A stretch of DNA of 64,000 bases from Massilia aurea (GCF_014200505.1 NZ_JACHBX010000003.1:124001-188000); one strand, 5' to 3'; counted from the first letter of the stretch, positions 7,521-16,319 are shown. The notes: a model not told the origin generated them from the sequence alone. A program made the numbers and translations.

Positions 7521-10376
7521 TTACTTCGTCAGGATGAAGCCCTTGAGCTTCGAGAACGCCGTCTCCAGCAGTTCTTTCTGCTGCGCGATGTGCTTGTCGG
7601 CATAACCGACCGCAGGCGACGCCGAGGCGGCGCGGCCGGCGTATGCCAGGCGCTGGCCATCTTCCATGCCCTCGAAGATGTTGTGCTGGATCTGGAACCA
7701 TGGACCCTGGTTTTGCGGCTCGTCCTGCACCCACACCACTTCGCCAGCGTTCGGGAACTTTTTGAGTTCAGCGCCGAACGACTTGTGCGGGAACGGGTAC
7801 ATCTGTTCCATGCGGATGATCGCGGTGTCGGTCACGTTGCGCGCCTTGCGTGCATTGACCAGGTCGAAGTAGACCTTGCCCGAGCAGACCAGCACGCGCT
7901 TGACCTTCGATGCGTCGATCTTCTCGTCGCATTCGCCGATCACGGTCTGGAAACCGCCCTTGGCCAGGTCGGTCAGCGGCGAACCGGCATCCTTGTTACG
8001 CAGCAGGGACTTCGGCGTGAAGATGACCAGAGGCTTGCGGAACTGGCGCACCATCTGGCGACGCAGCAGGTGGAAGATCTGGGCTGCGGTCGTCGGCTGG
8101 ACCACTTGCATATTGTTGTCTGCGCACAGTTGCAGGAAACGCTCGATACGTGCCGACGAGTGCTCCGGACCCTGGCCTTCGTAGCCGTGTGGCAGCATCA
8201 TGACCAGGCCCGACGCGCGGCCCCACTTCACTTCGCCCGAGGCGATGAACTGGTCGATCACGACTTGCGCGCCGTTGACGAAGTCGCCGAACTGGGCTTC
8301 CCAGATCGTCAGCGTGTTTGGCTCTGCGGTCGAGAAACCATACTCGAAGGCGAGCACGGCTTCTTCGGACAGCACCGAGTCGATCACGGTGAAGTTGGCC
8401 TGATTCTCGGACACATTGGCCAGTGGCAGGTAGATGCCCTGGTCCCAACGTTCACGGTTCTGGTCGTGCAGCACGGCGTGACGGTGCACGAACGTGCCGC
8501 GGCCCGCATCCTGGCCCGACAGGCGGATGGCGTAACCCGACGACAACAGCGACGCGTATGCCAGGTGTTCGCCCATGCCCCAGTCGAGGTTGACTTCGCC
8601 ACGGCCCATATTGGCGCGGTCGGCCAGCACCTTGTCGACCAGCGAGTGCGGCTTGAAATTTTCTGGCGTCGTGGTGATGCGTTGCGCCAGGCGCTTCAGT
8701 TCGGTCAGTGGCACGGCGGTATCGGCCGCATCGGTCCACTTCTTGTTCAGGAACGGCGCCCAGTCGACGGCGTACTTGTTCTTGAAGTTGGTCAGCACCG
8801 GATCGACCGTGTGCTTGCCGGCGTCCATCGCATCGCGGAACGCAGCGACGAGCTTGTCGCCACCATCGGCTTCGATGGTGCCCTGCGCTGCCAGCTTTTC
8901 GGCGTACAGCTTGCGGGTGCCCGGGTGCTTGGCGATCTTCTTGTACATCAGCGGCTGGGTCAGCGCTGGCGTATCCTGCTCGTTGTGGCCCAGCTTGCGG
9001 TAGCAGATGATGTCGACGACGACGTCCTTGCCGAATTCGGCGCGGTAGTCGAGCGCGATCTGGCTGGCCAGCACGACGGCTTCAGGATCGTCGGCGTTCA
9101 CGTGCAGCACCGGTGCTTCGATCATCTTGACGACGTCCGAGCAGTACAGCGTCGAGCGCGCATCGCGCGGATCCGACGTGGTGAAACCGATCTGGTTGTT
9201 GATGACGATGTGGACCGTACCGCCCGTACCGTAGCCGCGGGTCTGCGCCAGGTTCAGGGTTTCCATGACCACGCCCTGGCCGGCGAATGCAGCATCGCCG
9301 TGCACCAGGATCGGCAAGACTTCTTTGCCCTTGCGGTCGCCACGGCGTTCCATACGCGCCTTGACCGACCCTTCGACGACCGGGTTGACGATCTCGAGGT
9401 GAGATGGGTTGAAGGCGAGTGACAGATGGACCGGGCCGCCCGGCGTGGTGATGTCGCTCGAGAAGCCCTGGTGGTACTTGACGTCACCGGCTGGCAGGTC
9501 GTCGGCGTGCTTGCCTTCGAATTCTTCGAACAGGTCGGCCGGGCTCTTGCCCAGGGTGTTGACCAGGACGTTCAGGCGGCCGCGGTGGGCCATGCCGATA
9601 ACGATTTCCTGGACGCCCTTTTCACCGGCGCGCTGGATGACTTCGTCCATCGACGCGATGAACGATTCGCCACCTTCGAGCGAGAAGCGCTTGGCGCCGA
9701 CGTACTTGGTGTGCAGGTAGCGCTCGAGGCCTTCGGCCGCGGTCAGGCGCTCGAGGATGTGTTTTTTCTTTTCAGCCGAGAAGGTCGGGGTCGAACGGAT
9801 CGATTCCAGACGCTCTTGCAGCCAGCGCTTTTCGGTCGGGTCGCTGATGTACATGAACTCGGCACCGATCGAGCGGGTGTACGTGTCACGCAGCATGTTC
9901 AGGATATCGCGCAGTGGCGCGGTTTCTTGACCGAAATACGTATTGGTGATGTTGAAGACCGTGTCCATGTCGGACTCGGTGAAGCCGTAGAACGCAGGAT
10001 CGAGTTCTGGCAGCAGTGGACGTTCCTGGCGCTGCAGCGGATCCAGGTTGGCCCAGCGCGAACCGAGGTAACGGTAGGCGGCGGTGATCTGGGTCACGGC
10101 GACGCGTTTGCGGCCCAGTTCGGAGTCAGCCGAGGCGACCACGGTACGGATCGGGCCCTGCTTGGCGCGTTCGGCGAACGACGCAATGACCGATGAATGG
10201 ACGACGTCAGGACGGTTCGAGCCATCGACGGCCGGCACGTGCTGCATCTGGTCGAAGTAGGCGCGCCAGTTTTCTGGGACCGACGTCGGATTGTCCAGAT
10301 AGGCCTCGTACAACTCTTCCACGTACGGGGCATTGCCGCCGAACAGGTATGAGTTGGCGTTTTGTTGTTGCATCAT
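7521..10376 (-). CDS. sucA: 2-oxoglutarate dehydrogenase E1 component
   Basis: A 951-residue thiamine-diphosphate enzyme, the usual length for SucA. The N-terminal NSYLFGGNAPYVEELYEAYL helix binds E2; the ThDP region is visible as GMAHRGRLNVLVN and later GDAAFAGQGVVMETLNL; the C-terminal region has HSSARIERFLQL and the RNKDAGSPL loop. It decarboxylates 2-oxoglutarate and loads the succinyl group onto the E2 lipoyl arm. First gene of the minus-strand cluster; its promoter should lie in 10377-10660. Confidence 0.96.
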   Translation of the reverse strand: MMQQQNANSYLFGGNAPYVEELYEAYLDNPTSVPENWRAYFDQMQHVPAVDGSNRPDVVHSSVIASFAERAKQGPIRTVVASADSELGRKRVAVTQITAAYRYLGSRWANLDPLQRQERPLLPELDPAFYGFTESDMDTVFNITNTYFGQETAPLRDILNMLRDTYTRSIGAEFMYISDPTEKRWLQERLESIRSTPTFSAEKKKHILERLTAAEGLERYLHTKYVGAKRFSLEGGESFIASMDEVIQRAGEKGVQEIVIGMAHRGRLNVLVNTLGKSPADLFEEFEGKHADDLPAGDVKYHQGFSSDITTPGGPVHLSLAFNPSHLEIVNPVVEGSVKARMERRGDRKGKEVLPILVHGDAAFAGQGVVMETLNLAQTRGYGTGGTVHIVINNQIGFTTSDPRDARSTLYCSDVVKMIEAPVLHVNADDPEAVVLASQIALDYRAEFGKDVVVDIICYRKLGHNEQDTPALTQPLMYKKIAKHPGTRKLYAEKLAAQGTIEADGGDKLVAAFRDAMDAGKHTVDPVLTNFKNKYAVDWAPFLNKKWTDAADTAVPLTELKRLAQRITTTPENFKPHSLVDKVLADRANMGRGEVNLDWGMGEHLAYASLLSSGYAIRLSGQDAGRGTFVHRHAVLHDQNRERWDQGIYLPLANVSENQANFTVIDSVLSEEAVLAFEYGFSTAEPNTLTIWEAQFGDFVNGAQVVIDQFIASGEVKWGRASGLVMMLPHGYEGQGPEHSSARIERFLQLCADNNMQVVQPTTAAQIFHLLRRQMVRQFRKPLVIFTPKSLLRNKDAGSPLTDLAKGGFQTVIGECDEKIDASKVKRVLVCSGKVYFDLVNARKARNVTDTAIIRMEQMYPFPHKSFGAELKKFPNAGEVVWVQDEPQNQGPWFQIQHNIFEGMEDGQRLAYAGRAASASPAVGYADKHIAQQKELLETAFSKLKGFILTK

Positions 10377-10658
10377 TCTTGCTCACCTTTCTTTTCGCGC
10401 TTCGCGAGGGTTGGGCGGGTTATTTAACCTTCCGCGACACGGCCTGACCGTTTAGCGGATTGCACTTCAAGACATCAAGTTGTGGGGGAAGGACTGTTTC
10501 AGTACCGATACATGTGCAAAATCCTGCCTGTTTGCGCTCATGATTGTAACGCATGATCCCATGCGGGGCAGATTACATTCCTAGAATAATTTATTACCAA
10601 ATGTGTTTTTGAACACTCACACCACACCGGCAAATGTGCGGTTGTCGTCAATACCACG

Positions 10659-10694
10659 TTGACCTTGTAAATGATAATCGTTATCATTTAACGC
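10659..10694 (+). promoter_or_regulatory. Fur box overlapping a sigma70-type promoter
   Basis: Bases 10669-10689 form a perfect inverted repeat, AAATGATAA then TCG then TTATCATTT, very close to the Fur consensus (GATAATGATAATCATTATC). It overlaps a possible promoter: TTGACC at 10659-10664, 17 bases, TATCAT at 10682-10687. Transcription from there would begin at or next to the ATG at 10695, and no ribosome-binding site is visible, so the mRNA may be leaderless. The rest of the 318-base gap (10377-10658) should carry the sucA promoter; I see no gene in it. Confidence 0.88.
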
Positions 10695-11426
10695 ATGTCC
10701 ACCTCCGCCCCGTCCCCTGATGTCGTCCAGCCGGTGTTACCGGCATCGGCCAAAGCAACCAGCACGCCCGCCCCCGCTCCCGCGACTGGCGGCATGCCCC
10801 AGCGCCTCCCGGGTGCGGGCCGCGCCATGTTTCTCAAGCAATTGCACCAATGGCACTGGATCAGCTCGGCGATCTGCCTGATGGCGATGCTGCTGTTCAG
10901 CTTCACGGGGCTGACGCTGAACAACGCGGCCGTGATCAAGGCCACGCCCGAGGTCACGCGCCTGAAAGCCACGTTGCCGGCACCGCTGCTTCCGCAATTT
11001 AAACAGTGGGCCGAAGAACATGCCGACGCCAAGGTGCCGCTGCCGAGCAGCATCGCCGACTGGACCAACAGCGCGTTCCCCGTCGATGTGCGCGGCCAGC
11101 GCGCCGAATGGACCGAGGAAGACGCCTACATCGCCCTGCCCCGCCCCGGCGGCGACGCCTGGCTGCGCATCGCCGTCGACGGCAGCGCCGAATTCGAGCG
11201 CACCGACCGCGGCTGGATTTCGTGGCTCAACGACATGCACAAGGGCCGCAACACAGGCGCTGTCTGGAGCTGGTTCATCGACATTTTTTCGGTCGCCTGC
11301 ATCGTGTTCTGCATCACGGGCTTTTTGATCATGAAATACCACGCGGCCAACCGGCCGTCGACCTGGCCAGTGATCGGCTTCGGCATCGTGCTGCCGGCCG
11401 TGCTGGCGTTGTTGTTTGTCCACTGA
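10695..11426 (+). CDS. PepSY-associated transmembrane protein
   Basis: 243 residues. After a low-complexity Ala/Pro/Thr N terminus (1-40) comes LKQLHQWHW (His51, His54) and a membrane helix (about 57-75), a periplasmic-size domain (about 76-175), then the family signature LNDMHKGRNTGAVWSWFID (His182), a second helix (191-213) and a third (224-242). The HxxH and MHKG histidines may ligate haem or metal, as suggested for PepSY_TM reductases. First gene of a Fur-box operon with DUF2271, DUF4198, ApbE and flavoreductase genes. Likely the membrane electron conduit of an iron reductase-like system; that function is inferred. Confidence 0.8.
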   Translation: MSTSAPSPDVVQPVLPASAKATSTPAPAPATGGMPQRLPGAGRAMFLKQLHQWHWISSAICLMAMLLFSFTGLTLNNAAVIKATPEVTRLKATLPAPLLPQFKQWAEEHADAKVPLPSSIADWTNSAFPVDVRGQRAEWTEEDAYIALPRPGGDAWLRIAVDGSAEFERTDRGWISWLNDMHKGRNTGAVWSWFIDIFSVACIVFCITGFLIMKYHAANRPSTWPVIGFGIVLPAVLALLFVH

Positions 11427-11458
11427 TCGTTTATTTCCAACCTGAGAGAAGACCAAGA

Positions 11459-11968
11459 ATGAAACTGTCCCACTCGCTCGTCCTGACCCTGCCGCTCGTT
11501 TCCGGCTGGGCCATGGCCGCCGACCTGTCGGTCAAATTCGACCTGCCGCAACTGAACGTGGCCGAATACCACAAGCCGTATGTGGCGATCTGGCTCGAAC
11601 GCGCCGACCAGAGCGTCGCGGCCAATCTCGCCGTGCTGTACGACCTCAAAAAGGATGCTGCCGGCGACAAATGGGTCAAGGACCTGCGCACGTGGTGGCG
11701 CAAGGCAGGACGTGATGCGAAATTCCCGCTCGATGGCGTCAGCGGCGCCACGCGTCCGGCAGGCAGCCAGACGATGAAGTTCGACGGCGCCAAGCATGGC
11801 CTCGACAAACTGCCGGCCGGCGACTACAAGCTGGTCGTGGAAGCATCGCGCGAAGCGGGCGGGCGTGAACTGGTCAAGGTGCCGTTCACGTGGACCGGCA
11901 AGGGCAAGGTCGCAGCGAATGCGGCCGGCAAGGAAGAACTGGGCGCCGTCGCCCTCGAACTCCAATAA
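11459..11968 (+). CDS. DUF2271 periplasmic protein with possible flavinylation motif
   Basis: 169 residues with a cleavable signal peptide (1-20, ...SGWAMA). The rest is the DUF2271 pattern: KPYVAIWLE, LYDLKKDAAGDKWVKDLRTWW, then LDGVSGATRPAG (91-102) and LPAGDYKLVVEASRE. The DGVSGAT stretch (92-98) matches the D-x-x-SGAT motif whose threonine receives FMN from ApbE in NqrC/RnfG-type proteins, here Thr98. An apbE gene lies two genes downstream. The start ATG at 11459 has an upstream GAGAGAAGA ribosome-binding site. That it is a flavin-carrying electron carrier is inferred. Confidence 0.82.
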   Translation: MKLSHSLVLTLPLVSGWAMAADLSVKFDLPQLNVAEYHKPYVAIWLERADQSVAANLAVLYDLKKDAAGDKWVKDLRTWWRKAGRDAKFPLDGVSGATRPAGSQTMKFDGAKHGLDKLPAGDYKLVVEASREAGGRELVKVPFTWTGKGKVAANAAGKEELGAVALELQ

Positions 11969-11989
11969 CAACAATCCAGAGAGAATCCC

Positions 11990-12808
11990 ATGCACAACCG
12001 TATCCTCAAGGGCGCTCTGCTCGGCCTGGCCCTGGCCGGTATGTCGATGAGCGCGCAGGCGCACCGCGGCTGGCTGTTGCCCAGCACGGCCATGGTCGAA
12101 GCGAAGGAACCGTGGGTCACGCTCGACGGCGCGATCTCGGAAGGCCTGTTCGAATTCCACCACGTGCCGCTGCGCCTGGACAATCTGACGATCACGGGCC
12201 CGGACGGCGTGACGACCAAGGCCGAAGGCGCCGTGCTCGGCAAATTTCGCAGCACGATCGACATCCGCCTGCCGAAGGACGGCACCTACCGCCTGGCCAT
12301 CGTCAGCAACAACGTGATGGGCAGCTACAAGCTGGGCGGCGAGGTCAAGCGCTTCCGCGGCGTCGAAGGCACACCGGGCGCGCAAGTGCCGGCCGGCGCG
12401 ACCGACGTGACCACCAGCACCACGCACACGCGTCTGGAAACCTTCGTGTCGGCCAATGACATGAACGACACGGCGCTCAAGCCAAGCGGCGTCGGCCTCG
12501 AAATGGTCCCGGTCACCAATCCGTCCGACCTTCGTGCGGGCGAGCCGATCACGTTCCGCTTCCAGCTCGATGGCAAGCCGCTGCCAAACTTCCCGTTCAG
12601 CATGGTGCCGGGCGCCGTCAAGTACCGCGGCACGCTGGGCGAGTTGCGCTTCACCACCGACGCCAAGGGCGAGGCCAAGTTCACGGTGCCGGACGCGAAT
12701 ATGTACTGGCTCTCGGCCAAGTTCCCCCTCGAGACGCAGAAAGGCCCGCCAGCGCCCGGCGCCAAGCGCTACAGCTATACGGCCACGCTCGACGTTCTGC
12801 CGCAGTAA
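11990..12808 (+). CDS. DUF4198 periplasmic protein
   Basis: 272 residues. A signal peptide ends in MSMSAQA (24), and predicted cleavage leaves His25 as first mature residue (HRGWLLPS), typical of DUF4198 proteins, some of which are NikM-like metal-uptake accessory proteins. The rest is beta-rich with the Big-like FRFQLDGKPLPNFPFSMVPG and LRFTTDAKGEAKFTVPDANMYWLSAKF segments near the C terminus. It lies 21 bases after the DUF2271 gene with GAGAGAA before the ATG. Probably a periplasmic metal-binding partner of the iron-regulated redox operon; the role is not known. Confidence 0.8.
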   Translation: MHNRILKGALLGLALAGMSMSAQAHRGWLLPSTAMVEAKEPWVTLDGAISEGLFEFHHVPLRLDNLTITGPDGVTTKAEGAVLGKFRSTIDIRLPKDGTYRLAIVSNNVMGSYKLGGEVKRFRGVEGTPGAQVPAGATDVTTSTTHTRLETFVSANDMNDTALKPSGVGLEMVPVTNPSDLRAGEPITFRFQLDGKPLPNFPFSMVPGAVKYRGTLGELRFTTDAKGEAKFTVPDANMYWLSAKFPLETQKGPPAPGAKRYSYTATLDVLPQ

Positions 12809-12823
12809 GGGCACACGGGCTCG

Positions 12824-13831
12824 ATGCGCACCATTCTTGTTCCCCTGAACGTCGACGCGGCCATGCCGCCCGGCGGCAGCACGCTGTTCACCACATCCGG
12901 CACGTCGATGGGCACGACCTGGTCGGCGCGGCTGATGCTGCCGCCGGGCGCCGATGGCGCCGTGCTCGCCCAAGCGCTGCAAGGCGAGCTGGACGAGATC
13001 GTTGCGCAAATGAGCCATTGGGACGAAGACTCCCTGCTGTCGCGCTACAACCGCGCACCGGCCGGCAGCTGGCACGCGCTGCCGCCGCAATTTTTTGCGG
13101 TCGCCGAGTATGCGCTGCAGGTGGCGGCCGCTAGCGGCGGCGCCTACGATCCGGCTGCTGGCGCGCTTGTCGACCTGTGGGGCTTCGGCGCCCGCGGGCG
13201 CTACGATCAGCCGGGGTTCCAGGCGCCGCAGGCGGAGCTGGTTGCCGACGTTATCGCGCGCCGGGGCGAGCGCCAGCCGGTGCTTGACCATGCCGGGCGG
13301 CGCCTGCTGCAACCGGGTGGCGCCATCCTGGATTTCTCGTCGGTCGCCAAGGGATATGCGGTCGATCGCATGGCTGCCTGCCTCGAGGATCGCAGCGTGC
13401 GCCATTTCGTTGTCGAAGCGGGTGGCGAATTGCGCGGCGCCGGGGTCAAGCCGGATGGCCAGCCGTGGTGGGTCGAGGTCGAGGGCGTGCCGGATTGCGA
13501 GACTGTCGGGCAGACGATCGTTGCCCTGCACGGGCTGGCGATCGCCACCTCGGGCGACTACCGTCGCAGTTTTCAATATGGCATGCGGCGCATGGCGCAC
13601 ACGCTCGATCCGCGCAGCGGCTACCCGGCCGATCACGACCTGGCCTCGGTCACCGTGCTGGCGCCGACCTGCATGGCGGCCGACGCGCTGTCCACTGCGC
13701 TGACCGTGCTCGGGCCGGATGACGGGCTGGCGTTTGCGGAACAACGCGGGATCGCAGCGCGCTTTCTCGTGCGCGCCGGATCCGGCTTGAAAGAAACCAC
13801 GACGGGCGCCTGGCGCTCGATGCTCCAATGA
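12824..13831 (+). CDS. apbE: FAD:protein FMN transferase
   Basis: 335 residues with the ApbE signatures: SGTSMGTTWSARL near the N terminus, MSHWDEDSLLSRYN, AYDPAAGALVDLWGFG, LDFSSVAKGYAVDRMA (about 165-180), HTLDPRSGYPADHDLASVTV and ADALSTALTVLG (metal-binding region). ApbE splits FAD and attaches FMN through a phosphoester to Ser/Thr of extracytoplasmic redox proteins. No clear signal peptide or lipobox is seen, although most ApbE proteins act in the periplasm. A likely substrate is the DUF2271 protein upstream. The stop lies beside a duplicated ATGCTCCA that precedes the next gene. Confidence 0.93.
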   Translation: MRTILVPLNVDAAMPPGGSTLFTTSGTSMGTTWSARLMLPPGADGAVLAQALQGELDEIVAQMSHWDEDSLLSRYNRAPAGSWHALPPQFFAVAEYALQVAAASGGAYDPAAGALVDLWGFGARGRYDQPGFQAPQAELVADVIARRGERQPVLDHAGRRLLQPGGAILDFSSVAKGYAVDRMAACLEDRSVRHFVVEAGGELRGAGVKPDGQPWWVEVEGVPDCETVGQTIVALHGLAIATSGDYRRSFQYGMRRMAHTLDPRSGYPADHDLASVTVLAPTCMAADALSTALTVLGPDDGLAFAEQRGIAARFLVRAGSGLKETTTGAWRSMLQ

Positions 13832-13838
13832 TGCTCCA

Positions 13839-15182
13839 ATGATGTTGACAATCGAACCGCTGCGCTGGGGGAGCGCCTTGGCGCTGTCCGGCGTCTATCT
13901 TGCGATGTGCCTGGGACTGTGGCGCATGCATCTGGCCAAGGCACGCCCCAGCGGCGTGGCCGCCGACTGGCTCGTGGTCTACGCGAGCCAGACCGGCAGT
14001 GCAGAATTTCTGGCCGAACGGACGGCCGCCACGCTGGCGCTCGGGGGCCTGGATGCGCGCGCAGCCTGCATCTCGACGCTCGACCTGGCTACGTTGTCCA
14101 GCGCCAGCCGTATCCTGTTCGTCTGCAGCACCTACGGCGAAGGCGACGCACCCGATCCCGCCGCACGCTTTGCCACGCAGACGATGGACGCGATGCCGGA
14201 CCTGTCGCAGCTGCACTTCGGCATGCTGGCCCTGGGCGACATCACCTACACCAACTACTGCGGCTTCGGCCGCGCGCTCGATGCCTGGCTGCGCGAACGC
14301 GGCGCAACAAGTCTGTTCGAGCGCATCGACGTCGACCGCGGCGCACCAGAAGCGCTGGCCGCCTGGCAGCACCACCTGAGCCATCTGGCCGGCACGAGCG
14401 ACGCACCGGACTGGGAAGCGCCCACCTACGGCGCCTGGCGCATTGCCGAACGCACACTGCTCAATCCCGGCAGCGCCGGCGCGCCGCTGTACCGCCTCGC
14501 GTTGACGCCGCAGGATGGCGCGCTGCCGGCCTGGGAGGCCGGCGACCTGGCGCAAGTGAGCGCGCCGGCTGACCCGGCGTACCCGCGCGAGTATTCGATT
14601 GCCTCGATACCGGCAGAAGGCCAGCTCACGCTGCTGGTGCGATTGCAGCAGCGTGCCGACGGGACGCCGGGCGCAGCGTCCGGATGGTTGTGCATGGACG
14701 CGCTTGCGACAGACGCGATCCGGCTGCGGGTGCGCGCGCATGCACGTTTCCGGCTGGGTGAGAATGCGCTGCGGCCACTGATTGCGATCGGCAACGGTAG
14801 CGGGCTGGCCGGACTGCGCGCGCTGCTCAAGGCGCGCATCGACGTCGGCACCCACGACAACTGGCTGCTGTTCGGCGAACGCAATACGGCCCATGACTTC
14901 CTGTGCCAGAACGAACTCGAAGCATGGCGCGACAGCGGCGCCCTCACCCGCCTCGACCTGGCGTTTTCGCGTGACGGGAGCACGGCGCGCTATGTGCAGC
15001 ATCTGGTTGCCGCGCAAGCTGACCTCTTGCGCCAGTGGGTGCAGGATGGCGCGGCGATCTACGTCTGCGGCAGCCTGCAGGGGATGGCTGGCGGCGTGCA
15101 TGATGCACTGATCGACATCCTGGGCGCTGACGCGGTCGAGGCCATGATGGCCAATGGCCGCTACCGGCGCGATGTGTACTGA
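13839..15182 (+). CDS. Membrane-tethered flavodoxin/NAD(P)H reductase (sulfite reductase alpha-like)
   Basis: 447 residues: one N-terminal membrane helix (about 11-29), a flavodoxin domain with the FMN phosphate loop YASQTGSAE and CSTYGEGDAPD, and a ferredoxin-NADP reductase-type module with the FAD motif REYSIASIP, IAIGNGSGLAGLRALL and the C-terminal NAD(P)H motif YVCGSLQGMAGGVHDAL. It should move electrons from NAD(P)H through FAD and FMN to the inner membrane. In this operon it is the likely cytoplasmic electron input for the PepSY protein. The start ATG (13839) is eight bases after the apbE stop. Confidence 0.9.
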   Translation: MMLTIEPLRWGSALALSGVYLAMCLGLWRMHLAKARPSGVAADWLVVYASQTGSAEFLAERTAATLALGGLDARAACISTLDLATLSSASRILFVCSTYGEGDAPDPAARFATQTMDAMPDLSQLHFGMLALGDITYTNYCGFGRALDAWLRERGATSLFERIDVDRGAPEALAAWQHHLSHLAGTSDAPDWEAPTYGAWRIAERTLLNPGSAGAPLYRLALTPQDGALPAWEAGDLAQVSAPADPAYPREYSIASIPAEGQLTLLVRLQQRADGTPGAASGWLCMDALATDAIRLRVRAHARFRLGENALRPLIAIGNGSGLAGLRALLKARIDVGTHDNWLLFGERNTAHDFLCQNELEAWRDSGALTRLDLAFSRDGSTARYVQHLVAAQADLLRQWVQDGAAIYVCGSLQGMAGGVHDALIDILGADAVEAMMANGRYRRDVY

Positions 15183-15312
15183 TACATCCGACAAACAACC
15201 ATCATGTTTGACACGGGATGCCGAGACGCACATGCTGTCAGGAACGCCGGTTTTCCGACAGGAACAGACATTCATCGCCGAACAATTCGGCCGCACAAAG
15301 TGAGCACATTAG

Positions 15313-15687
15313 ATGACATCAGAAACCGATCCTTTTCGTCTTCCAACTGATGAAGAAATTACCTCTGCAGAGGCCCGTTTAGGGGTTGTATTCCATGCTG
15401 ACTATCGCGCTTTTCTAAAAAGCGGCGGGGACGTTGCCAACGCCATATTTGACGCGGCCGTCGTATTGCCGGGGTCAGGATACTGCGATCTTTTTGAAAT
15501 TGCCCAGTATGCGTGGGAAAACGCGGGCGTGCCTCGCGACCTCGTTCCTTTCGTTCAAGACAATGGAGACTACTTCTGCATTTCTTCGGCCGGCGAAGTC
15601 TCGTACTGGTCTCATAATGGCGCAACGTCGGAACGTTGGCCTAGTCTGTCGAACTGGTTCCAACAGGTTTGCATTGAACGTCGATAG
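15313..15687 (+). CDS. SMI1/KNR4 (SUKH) family protein
   Basis: 124 residues forming one SUKH domain: LPTDEEITSAEARLGVVFHADYRAFLKSGGD at the start (continuous helix and the L..DYRAFL motif), then GYCDLFEIAQYAWE, LVPFVQDNGDYFCISSAGEVSYWSHN and a C-terminal LSNWFQQV helix. Bacterial SUKH proteins are mostly immunity proteins against contact-dependent or polymorphic toxins. No toxin gene is adjacent, so this is an orphan. Codon use and GC content are lower than in the operon upstream, which fits acquired DNA. Confidence 0.8.
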   Translation: MTSETDPFRLPTDEEITSAEARLGVVFHADYRAFLKSGGDVANAIFDAAVVLPGSGYCDLFEIAQYAWENAGVPRDLVPFVQDNGDYFCISSAGEVSYWSHNGATSERWPSLSNWFQQVCIERR

Positions 15688-15933
15688 ACACTGCAACGGC
15701 CCAAACCATTAAAGGGCAAGCTCCGCTTCGGGTAAATGTCAGACTATCGCGCTTACTGTTCGACGTTCATCCCACATTGTTATGGTTCGCACCGCTGTCT
15801 ACAACGGCGACGATTCACGTCAAAAGCTCGTCGAAATTTTTTGGCTTTTATCGACGTGAGCGCTCTTATGATAGAAATAGCTCACGCCACCCGGCCACGG
15901 ATCGCTTGAAGAAGCTTTACTATCAGCTGAGAT

Positions 15934-16197
15934 TCAAACATCGGAACTTACGCTCAGCGCTACAAGTCGCGCAACGAGCGGACGCACTATTAAGATGCAA
16001 ATGAAGGCTGCCGGCATTGCAACGCGGTAGGCGGACATCACGTTCCTCAAATAGTTACTGTCGTATCCGAATTCCGTAAATGTAATTACCAAGGACATCA
16101 GAAATGACATCACTATTGCCATATATAGTGCAAATACATAGGGCGCGAGAAATTTTGGCAACCTGCGTTCTGTAATCCACCGATTTGAATGATTCAT
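15934..16197 (-). CDS. DUF2798 small membrane protein
   Basis: 87 residues with two hydrophobic helices (about 17-39 and 58-79). The LPKFLAPYVFALYMAIVMSFLMSLVITFTEFG and ...AYRVAMPAAFICILIVRPLVARLV patterns are those of DUF2798, small two-helix inner-membrane proteins of unknown role. It is divergent from the LysR regulator that starts 122 bases away, so that regulator is the likely controller. Confidence 0.75.
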   Translation of the reverse strand: MNHSNRWITERRLPKFLAPYVFALYMAIVMSFLMSLVITFTEFGYDSNYLRNVMSAYRVAMPAAFICILIVRPLVARLVALSVSSDV

Positions 16198-16319
16198 TGG
16201 TATTGACCTATCTAAGATGCAAGAGATAATTCAGGTTATCATTCAGCACTGGCCAACAGAAGACGCCGGCAGCTTAAGTCTTCACCAAGAAAAATTTATG
16301 AATGCTTTTAGGGAATGCC

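Noticed and set aside
11126..13828. 900-codon minus-strand frame opposite DUF2271-DUF4198-ApbE
   Set aside because: Antisense to three coding genes with clear family motifs and ordered ribosome-binding sites.
15777..16004. Possible 75-codon plus-strand gene beside DUF2798
   Set aside because: It overlaps the better-supported minus-strand DUF2798 gene and has no recognisable protein pattern or signal.
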